A DNA stretch of 5,012 nt, taken from positions 1 to 5,012 of the forward strand of contig CAYRWY010000429.1 in assembly GCA_964427955.1 (NCBI GenBank), read 5' to 3'. The notes under the pieces are model-generated. The model saw nothing but the letters and a program-made list of their open reading frames with translations. It was not told where the DNA came from and made no database searches. Positions 1 through 5,012 of the stretch are shown here, in pieces. Every line of letters begins with the position of its first letter. Positions within the stretch are counted from its first letter, which is position 1. The translations under genes were made by a program, and so were the position numbers. The DNA comes from JACRBK01 sp964427955. Lineage in GTDB: Bacteria; Chloroflexota; Anaerolineae; Aggregatilineales; Aggregatilineaceae.

Positions 1-3000
1 CAGGTCGATCTCCCGGCTCGCCGCCTTGGGCTCCAGGGTGACCGTCTGCCCCGTGGCCGTGATCGCCCCCTGGAGGTCCATGTTGTCGGCCGTGTAGGTG
101 TGCGCCCCGCCCGTCGATTGCAACTCCGCGCCCGCGGCGACCGTCAGGAGCGCCCCGGCGCCGCTGAGCTCGATCTGGATCGTGCCCGTGGCCGCGACGT
201 CGGGCCCGCCGGACGCGTCCTGAACCGTTACGTCGCCCGTCGCCGTGAGTCGAACGTCGCCGCTGTTGGTGCGGATCCCAAACACCCCGTCCACCCCGGC
301 CGCCGGCACGGTGAACCCGCCGGCCGCGTCGTGGAACGTGACGTTCCCTGTGGTCGTGTGGACCACCAGATTGCCCACGTCGTTGGCATTGCCCAGGCTG
401 ACCGCCCCGGCGGCCTGGACCGCGAGACTCGCCTCGGTGATCGTCCCGTCGCCGCTCACCCCGCCGCCGGTCACCAGGTGCAGCACGCCCGTACCCGCCG
501 TGTCGAGCGCCGCGCTCACGCGGATCGCACCCGCGCTGCCGCTGCCCACCACGATCACCTCCGCCGCGACCCGGTCCAACTCGGCGTCCGACAACTCCAA
601 GGTGTTCGCCGCGCCGTCCGACGTCGACCCCAAGTCGATCGCGTCGCCCGACACGGGCTTCAACGTCACCGTCCGGCCCGTGGCCGTGATCGTCCCCTGG
701 AGGTCCATCTTGTCGGCCGTGTAAGTGTGCGCCCCGCCGGTCGACTTCACGTCCGCGCCGCCGGCAATCGTCAACCGGGCCTCGTCGCCGGAAAGCGTGA
801 TCTGGATCGTGCCCGTGGCCTCGATGTCGTGGGCCGCCGCCGTGTTGGCCACCGTCACGCCGCCCGTGGTCGATGTCAGACTCACGTCGCCGCTGGCCGT
901 GCGGATCCCCGCCACGCCGTCCACCGCCGTCACCGTGAACCCGTTCGCGTCGGTGAACGACACGTTCCCCGCCGCCACGTCGATCGCCAGGTTGACCACG
1001 TCGTTGGCCGCGTTGTCCAACGTCACCGCGCCGGCCGCCTCCACCGCCAGGCTCGTCACGGTGATCGACCCCACGCCCGACACCCCGCCATTGGTCTTCA
1101 AGTGCACGACCGGCACGTGCGCCGGGCTCACCGCCGCATGGAGGTCCATCCCCCCGGCCAATGCCGAGCCGATCTCCAACACGCCCGCCGTGATCCGATC
1201 CAACTCGGCATCCGTCAGGCTCAGCTTGCCGGACGTTTCACCGCCCAGGTCGATCGCCCGGCCAGCAGTCGTCGGCTTCAACGTCACCCGGCCCGTGCCC
1301 GCGTCGATCGCCCCGCCGATGCTCAGATCGTCCGCGGAGATCAGCACGCTGCCGTCGTTCGAAGAACTGTCGATCGACCCCGCCACGCCAATCTCCACGC
1401 CCCCGCCCGCCGTCACCCGGAGGTCCACCCCGGCGGCCATGTCCGTGGTCACCCGATGCGCGATCGACACGTTGCCGGCAACGTCCACGTCGAAGCTGTC
1501 GGCCGACCAGTCTCCACCCATCGCCAGAGCGCCGGCCACCGTCAGCTTGGCCATGCCCTGGTTCGCCGTCAGCGTCGCCGTCACGTCGCCCGCCTGGTCG
1601 ATCGTCAATCCTCCAGACCCGCCCGCCGCCGCCACCAGGATCTTGACCTGCGTCTCCAACGCGTTCCCCGCCGCGCCCAGGCTGCCGTTGGCCGTCAAGG
1701 TCAGCGTCCCGTTCTGCGCCTCGATGTCCACCGCCCCGCCGTCGTTCGTGTCCACGATCGCCCCGGAAGTGCTGGTGATCCCCACCGCGCTGCCCGAATC
1801 ACTGCTCGTCACCAGGCTCCCCAGCGTGATGTCGCCGTCGGCCAACAGGCTGATCGCCCCCGAACCGGCGTCGATCGCCGCGCCGGCGTCCATCGTGATC
1901 CGCCCGCCGTGATCCCCCGCGAGCACGTCCGCCTCCAGCGAGACGTTGCCGCTGACGCTGGTGATGTCGCCCCCCGCGCCCAGCAAGATGTCCTGGCTGG
2001 CCTGGATCGTGATCGCACCGCTCGACGAGGTGATCAGACCGTTTACGAGCACGTCGCTCGCCGGCGGAACCGACACGCCCACGCGCGGCTTGAGCACGAT
2101 CGCCCCCGCGCTGGTCGCCTCGATCATCGCCCGGTTGCCACTCCCCTGATCCACCAGGATCGCGTCCGCGTCGCCCGCGGAAGTGGCCGCCAGGTCCGAA
2201 CCCTGCAATTCCACGTCCCCCGCCGAAGCGATCTTGCCCGTGGGCGTTCCGCCCGTCTCGACGATCCACACCCCGCCCACGCCGTCGGCGTCCGAGTCGG
2301 CCGTCAACTGGATCGCCCCGCCGGCGGTCGTCTTCACCTCCGCCCGCACGAGGATGTCCCGCCTGGCCGACAAGTTGATCGCGCCCGACGCGCTCAGGTC
2401 GGCCGCGATCACCAGGTCCTCGCCGTCCGTGTCCCGACCGTGGAGCGTCACGCTGCCCGCCCCCACCGTCACGCCCGCGCTCACGGTCACGTCGCCGGCG
2501 ACGCTCAACGTCCCCCCCGTCCCACCGGCCGTGCTGATCGGCTGGCTCACCAACAGTTGGCCCGCCAAGGCCGTCAGGCTCACCGCCCCGCCACTGCCCG
2601 GATCGCCCGTCGCGATCCCGTTCACCCCGCCCAGCGAACCGACCGTCAGGGCATCGGCATCCACATACGTCACCGAACCCGTATTCAGGTCCGCGGCAAT
2701 CGTGTCCACGTCGTTGGCCGCCTGAGGCAGGCTGAACGCGCCAGCCCCTTGCAGCAACAGTTCCGCGGCGATCACCTTCCCGGCCGACTGGCTCGCGCCG
2801 CCAGCGGTCGCGGTCAACGCGATCCGCGCCCCGGACGCCGACACGTCCCCCGCCAGCACGACCGTGTTGCCCGCGGTCAAGACGATGTCCCGACCGGACG
2901 CGCCCCCGGTCTGCACCAACTGCGCCACCGTCACCCCGTCCGTCTCCACGATCTGGATCTTGCCCGACGTGCCGTTCACCACGTCCAGGCTCCCCACCGT

Positions 3001-5010
3001 GGTCTCGATCGCACCCGCGTCGCCCACGCCCGTCGCCGCGCGGATCACCAACCGGCCGCTGGCCGCCACCACGTCGACGAATGCGTCGCCGGCGTCGAGG
3101 ATCCCGCCCTCACGGCTGGTCAAGCTCACCGCCGAGTTCGTGCCGTTGGTCGTGAGCAGGCCGCCCAGCGTGATATTGCCGCCGGCGACCATCGTGATCG
3201 TGCCCGCGCCGGCGCTGACCAGCGCCTGGTTGTCCATCGTCAACCGGCCGCTGGCCGCCCCGGCGTTGTCGGCGTCGGCCGTGATGCTGACGTCTCCGCC
3301 CGCGGTGGTGATGTCGCCGTCGGCCGCCAGCGTGACGTCGTTGTCGGCCGTGATCGTCACGCCGCCGCCGTGGGTCTGGATCGGGTCGTTGAGGACCACG
3401 TCGGACGCGGCCCCGTTGGCGTCCAAAGTCACCCCGCCCGCACCCGCGATCGCGATCGCGTCGCCCGTGGCCGCGTCCACCAGGATCGAGCCGCCGGCCG
3501 TGACGCGGATCGCGCCGCTGCCGCTCGTATGCGTCTGCGCGGCGCGCACGATCGTCAGCCCGTCCGTCTCGACGATCTGGATGTTGCCCGACGTGCCGTT
3601 GTTTTCCACATCCAGGCTGCCCACCGTCGTCTCCAACGCGTCGCCGCTCCCCACGCCCCCCGCCGCACGAATCACCAGCCCGCCAGACGCCGCCACAAGG
3701 TTCACCGCCGTGTCGTCGTTGTCCACCACCGCCCCCGACGCGCTGGTGATCGCGATCTTCTTGCCGGAGGCCGAGGTGATCGCCACCTGCGCCACACGCA
3801 CGTCGCCGTCGGCGGCGATCGTGATGTCGCCGCCGGCCGCCTGGATCGCCGTCCCGCCGGCCATCGTCAGCACGCCGTCCGCCGTGCCGACGCCCGCGCT
3901 CAGGCCGATCGTCCCGCTGCCGGTCGTGGACACCTTCCCCGAATTCTGCCACAGGTCGTCGCCCGCTTGGAGCACGATCGCGCCGCCGCCGGAAGTAATG
4001 TCCGCCGCAAGGACCAGGTCGTCCGTCTCCGCCGCGCCCGAGGCGGTTACGGTGATGTTGCCCGCCTCGCTGCTGATCGCCTCGCTCACCGTCACCGCGC
4101 CGGCGGCCGAGAGCTCGATCGCCCCCGAACCCGTGGCCGACACGCCCGTCATGCTCCCCACCCCGCCGATCGAAAGATTGCCCGTGTTGGCCACGAACAC
4201 CCCGCCGCTGCCGCCAGACGCTTCCAGGTTCCCTACCGCCGTCTCCAGCGGGTTGCCGCTGGCCCCAATCCCCGCCGTGGCCGTCATCGCCAACTGCGAC
4301 GCCGTGATGTCCGTCCCGCCGGTGTAGCTGTCGATCACCTGCCCGCCGCTCACCGCGAAGGTCACCAGGGCCCCGCCGGCCGTGATCGGCTGGCTGAGCG
4401 TCAGGTCGCCGGCCCCGGCCAGCGTCAACGTGAGATCGCCTGCGGTGCCCGTGTCGATCCCCGCCGTGTTGACCGTGCCTACCGTAAGCCCGTCGGCGTC
4501 GGTGTATTGGATCGCGCCGGTCGTATGGGCCGCCAGGGTCGTCACGCGGTTCGAGGTGAGCGTCAGGGTGAACGGACCGGCGCCCAACAACTCCAGTCCC
4601 GCGGCCGTGATCGCCGCGGTCTGACTCACCGCCCCCCCGGCGTTCAACGTCACGTTGGCCGAGCCGACGCTCACGCCGGCCTGGATCGAAAGCGCCGCGC
4701 CCGTCTGGATCGTCACGTTGTCGTCGCTGGTCCCGATCCCCGAGATCCCGTCGACATCCGCGGCGATGGTCAGGCCGTTGGCGTCGCGGAAGCTCACCGC
4801 GCCGCCGGCGCTGATCGCCAGGTTCGTCAGGTCGTTCGCCTCGGCCAGGCTCACCGCGCTCGCCGCGCGGATCGCCAGGTTCGTCTCCGTGACCGTGGCC
4901 CCGGCGCTCTGCGACACGCCGCCGCCGGTTTCCAGGGACAACAGGCCCGTCCCCGCGGGCGCAATGGCCGCCGATACCGTGATCGATCCGGCGCCGGACG
5001 AGCCGACGTG
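1..5010 (-). CDS. Interior of a giant beta-strand-repeat surface protein (filamentous-haemagglutinin-like), both ends missing
   Basis: The minus strand is open for 1670 codons, with codons occupying plus positions 3k+1 to 3k+3. No stop, start signal or ribosome site bounds it, and internal ATGs are ordinary methionines. The translation is built of short strand-turn phrases rich in G, A, T, V, S, D and I. I found no cysteine, three Trp (near 3943, 2268 and 1513) and few Lys or Arg, so the chain is acidic. No transmembrane segment, signal peptide, catalytic motif, LPxTG sorting signal or RTX nonapeptide is visible. Repeated phrases include L(S/T)DAELDR, ETxVGxL, IVETDG and ANDVxNL. Such phrases are known from very large secreted adhesin-like proteins with predicted right-handed beta-helix folds. 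Nearly all wobble bases are G or C, uniformly along the window, so there is no sign of a recent insertion. Inferred role: exported surface or extracellular structural or adhesive protein. The substrate, partner and secretion route cannot be read here. The frame is certain; the functional label is moderate. Confidence 0.93.
13..642 (-). repeat. 210-residue tandem unit 1 (AIDL...AELDR...NDV...MDLQG)
   Basis: The unit starts at AIDLG (642-631) and runs 210 codons to the next IDL (12-1), which opens a further unit cut by the left edge. In order it holds LSDAELDR, VVGSGSAG, a GTGVLHLVTGGG strand pair, NANDVGNL (around 390-370), a GNVTFHDA strand, GVDGVFGIRT, TGTIQIELSG, and a closing STGGAHTYTAD-MDLQG-ITATG phrase (about 110-50). 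It aligns along its whole length with unit 2, with roughly half the residues identical by eye, and carries a few extra residues (GAANT) before LSDAELDR. The pattern suggests one rod segment of a beta-helix, with each unit repeating the same series of coils. Confidence 0.85.
643..1257 (-). repeat. 205-residue tandem unit 2 (AIDL...AELDR...NDV...MDLQG)
   Basis: This is the head-to-tail neighbour of unit 1, starting at AIDLGG (1257-1246). It shows LTDAELDRITAGVLEIG, then MDLHAAVSPAH, GGVSGVGSITV, NAANDVVNLAID (around 1010-980), GNVSFTDANGFTV, VDGVAGIRT, GTIQITLSG, and the same STGGAHTYTAD-MDLQG closing phrase. At the DNA level bases 681-738 match 54-111 with three mismatches and no gap (offset 627), far closer than the rest of the two units. 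The phrase just upstream (AIDAGTGRVTLKP, about 1310-1275) resembles the unit's own ending ITATGRTVTLKP, so a degenerate unit end precedes it. Confidence 0.85.
1258..1650 (-). other. Mostly non-repeated beta segment before the tandem units
   Basis: The 131 codons read VKILVAAAGGSGGLTIDQAGD, TATLTANQGMAKLTVAGALAM, GGDWSADSFDVDVAGNVSIAH, RVTTDMAAGVDLRVTAGGG, VEIGVAGSIDSSSNDGSVLIS, ADDLSIGGAIDAGTGRVTLKP and then TTAGR before unit 2. It has no evident second copy in the window except the last phrase, which resembles the end of units 1 and 2. The MGGDWSADSFDVD part contains one of the three tryptophans. Strand-turn texture and codon use are unchanged, so it is part of the same protein, not an insertion. 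Confidence 0.6.
1651..1893 (-). repeat. TM...ET module, copy 3 (shortened)
   Basis: Eighty-one codons from TMDAGAAIDAGSGAISLLADGD through ITLGSLVTSS, VGITSTSGAIVDTNDGG, VDIEAQNGTLTLTANGSLGAAG to NALETQ (ET at 1656-1651). The distance from TM to ET is 79 codons against 77 in copies 1 and 2. ETTVGSLDV is altered to ETQVKILVA, and the IVETDG tail is replaced by GGLTIDQAGDVT (about 1617-1585). ET lies 450 codons after that of copy 2, so one intervening landmark is missing. Confidence 0.7.
1894..2520 (-). other. Linker segment with degenerate IVET phrase
   Basis: This is a 209-codon stretch of lower internal repetition. It runs through LSVAGDVTVSAGVTVGAG, HGRDTDGEDLVIAADLSASG, RRDILVRAEVKTT, TADSDADGVGGVWIVETGG (ET at 2259-2254), ASAGDVELQGSDLAA, AILVDQGSGNRAMIEA, AIVLKPRVGVSVPPASDVLVNG, then AITIQASQDILLGAGGD. 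IVETGG stands 229 codons after IVETDG of copy 2, so it may be a decayed copy of that landmark without the preceding ETTVGSL. The KPRVGVSVPP phrase (near 2105-2065) is the most proline-rich spot in the window. Confidence 0.6.
2281..2298 (-). other. Possible calcium-binding DxDxDG loop
   Basis: Codons 2298 to 2281 read D-S-D-A-D-G, matching the DxDxDG pattern of calcium-binding loops in many secreted bacterial proteins. It lies between two strand phrases just before the degenerate IVETGG. Only one clear copy is seen; Asp-rich turns elsewhere (TADADNAG near 3260, RDTDGED near 2425) do not fit the full pattern. In an Asp-rich chain a single match may be chance. Confidence 0.35.
2521..2802 (-). 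repeat. NDV-related module ending in VSQPI (copy 2)
   Basis: About 94 codons. The order is GGASQSAGKVIAAELLLQGAG, FSLPQAANDVDTIAA, TGSVTYVDADALTVGSL, GGVNGIATGD, a GGAVSLTALAG strand, then LLVSQPISTAGG. It matches copy 1 (4638-4372) phrase by phrase, with a small insertion near GDPGSGG. The ends of the two copies lie 617 codons apart, close to three times the roughly 206-codon spacing seen elsewhere in the protein. Confidence 0.7.
2941..3237 (-). repeat. TM...ETTVGSL...IVET module, copy 2
   Basis: Ninety-nine codons from TMDNQALVSAGAGTITM through NITLGGLLTTNG, VSLTSREGGILDAGD, VDVVAASGRLVIRAATGVGDAG, AIETTVGSLDV (ET at 3006-3001) to GTSGKIQIVET (ET at 2946-2941). It shares with copy 1 the order and spacing of every landmark. 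ETTVG recurs 209 codons after copy 1, and IVET 208 codons after. It is followed by DGVTVAQLVQTGGASGRDIVLTAG and then the VSQPI module. Confidence 0.8.
3238..3564 (-). other. Spacer between the two TM...IVET modules
   Basis: The 109 codons joining the two modules read as plain strand-turn phrases: TSGSGAIRVTAGGSILVDAATGD, AIAIAGAGGVTLDANG, DVVLNDPIQTHGGGVTIT, ADNDVTLAADGDITTAGGDVSIT, then DADNAGAASGRL. The run 'GGGVTITA.NDVTL..DGDITT..GDVSI' resembles the part before the third TM module (ITIQASQDILLGAGGDITSVSGNVSL, about 2010-1920), so the spacer belongs to the same roughly 208-codon period. No enzymatic or binding motif is visible. Confidence 0.6.
3565..3864 (-). repeat. TM...ETTVGSL...IVET module, copy 1
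   Basis: One hundred codons from TMAGGTAIQAAGGDITI through AADGDV, AITSASGAVVDNDD, VNLVAASGGLVIRAAGGVGSG, ALETTVGSLDV (ET at 3633-3628) to GTSGNIQIVET (ET at 3570-3565). It aligns with copy 2 at 3237-2941 almost without gaps; the distance from TM to ETTVG is 77 codons in both. The IVETDG(L/V)T tail is the best conserved stretch in protein and DNA. Confidence 0.8.
3865..4371 (-). other. Beta-repeat segment with the LETAVGNL landmark
   Basis: This 169-codon stretch follows LSQPI copy 1. It reads through GGQVIDSYTGGTDITASQLAM, ATAGIGASGNPLETAVGNL (ET at 4245-4240), SGGVFVANTGNLSIGGVG, then SSEAGNITVTASG, ETDDLVLAADITSGGGAIVLQ and GDDLWQNSGKVSTTGSGTIGLSAG. The phrases 'GIGxxGNPLxTxVxNL' and 'GGxFVxNxGxLxIG' are typical of filamentous-haemagglutinin-like giant proteins as I remember them. 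ETDDLVLAADI here resembles GEDLVIAADL near 2412, so this part also has a distant relative downstream. Confidence 0.65.
4372..4638 (-). repeat. NDV-related module ending in LSQPI (copy 1)
   Basis: About 89 codons. The order is GGAVSQTAAITAAGLELLGAG, a strand pair, SNRVTTLAA at the place of NDVxNLA, TGAIQYTDADGLTVGTV, then AGDLTLTLAGAG and DLTLSQPITAGG. It is a shorter relative of the NDV part of the long units and pairs best with the copy at 2802-2521, sharing LLxGAGxF(T/S)L, Y(T/V)DAD(G/A)LTVG and SQPI(T/S). Its NDV position is changed to NRV. Confidence 0.7.
4717..5010 (-). repeat. Partial copy of the AELDR/NDV unit, cut by the right window edge
   Basis: The first residues read here (HVGSSGAGSITVSA, then GTGLLSLETGGGVS, LAIRAASAVSL, EANDLTNLAIS, GAVSFRDANGLTI, DVDGISGIGTS) align in order with unit 1 (VVGSGSAGAIRVSA, GTGVLHLVTGGGVS, LAVQAAGAVSL, NANDVGNL, GNVTFHDA, GVDGVFGIRT). 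The copy enters just after where AELDR should stand, so the front of this unit is beyond base 5012. After GTSDDN (ending at 4717) it diverges and lacks the HTYTAD-MDLQG ending, passing directly into the LSQPI-type module. Confidence 0.75.
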
Positions 5011-5012
5011 CA

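Noticed and set aside
1..1257. Tandem DNA repeats as a CRISPR array, insertion sequence or satellite.
   Set aside because: The repeat length is over 600 bases, stays in frame, and diverges mainly in a protein-compatible way. There are no short direct repeats with unique spacers, no inverted termini and no transposase.
2281..2298. RTX or dockerin domain suggested by the DxDxDG match.
   Set aside because: No GGxGxDxx(L/I) nonapeptide series and no paired dockerin repeat is present. A single loop is kept only as a possible calcium site.
1143..3237. In-frame ATG codons (for example at 3237-3235, 1893-1891 and 1149-1143) as internal gene starts.
   Set aside because: Each lies inside a repeat phrase that continues upstream without interruption, and none has a purine-rich ribosome site that would separate it from the surrounding coding sequence.
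3446..3459. Overlapping GCGATCGC palindromes resembling the cyanobacterial HIP1 element, and abundant GATC/CGATCG in general.
   Set aside because: They arise from Ala-Ile-Asp and Ala-Ile codons (gcg atc gac). The exact HIP1 octamer was noticed only at this spot, so it says nothing about the host or methylation.
3110..3952. Minus-strand open frame of about 280 codons, and similar ones at 1799-2269 and 1809-2018.
   Set aside because: They overlap the main frame in other registers. Their products are strings of Arg, Gly, Asp and His from GC-rich codons, with no domain or ribosome site.
725..4327. Long plus-strand open frames, the longest at 725-1912 and 2864-4327, as genes antisense to the big protein.
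   Set aside because: In this register the plus-strand wobble base pairs with the sense wobble base, which is nearly always G or C, so stops are rare. They occur only opposite sense Tyr codons (ends at 724 and 4327) or His/Gln codons after a T-ending codon (ends at 1912 and 2725). The products are Ala/Pro/Ser/Val-rich without domain signals.

Overview
The whole window is the interior of one very large protein-coding gene on the minus strand. Reading the reverse complement from base 5010 down to base 1 gives 1670 consecutive codons with no stop. The frame enters across the right edge and leaves exactly at base 1, so both the start and the stop lie outside. There is no intergenic space, RNA gene, promoter, terminator, mobile element or CRISPR array. 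Every other open frame is a composition shadow of this gene.

The translated segment is rich in Gly, Ala, Thr, Val, Ser, Asp and Ile. I saw no cysteine in it, only three tryptophans, and few lysines and aromatics. It consists of short alternating beta-strand phrases of the type 'G-x-I-x-L-x-A-x-G-D-I-x-L'. This is the texture of filamentous-haemagglutinin-like or autotransporter-like right-handed beta-helix surface proteins. The phrases 'L(S/T)DAELDR(I/V)', 'G(I/V)G..(N)(P/A)(L/I)ETxVG' and 'NDVxNLA...G.V.F.DA.G(F/L)TV..VDG..GI.T' recur in very large bacterial secreted proteins of this kind. Family membership is judged from memory of such proteins, not from a search.

Layout in protein order (right to left on the plus strand): a partial 'NDV' unit (5010-4717); a related shorter module ending in LSQPI (4638-4372); an ETAVG segment (4371-3865); two closely similar TM...ETTVGSL...IVETDG modules (3864-3565 and 3237-2941); a second LSQPI-type module (2802-2521); a less repetitive linker with a DxDxDG motif and a degenerate IVET phrase (2520-1894); a third, shortened TM...ET module (1893-1651); a mostly non-repeated segment (1650-1258); and two tandem 205- and 210-residue AELDR/NDV units (1257-643 and 642-13), with a further unit starting at the left edge. 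Landmarks of different module families recur at about 204-210 codons or multiples of it.

The organism is a high-GC bacterium with almost every codon ending in G or C. Giant cysteine-free beta-repeat proteins at this GC level would fit Planctomycetota, but several other phyla encode similar proteins, so the assignment is weak. The protein is probably exported and cell-surface or extracellular. Secretion signals, anchors and any catalytic domain would lie outside this window.
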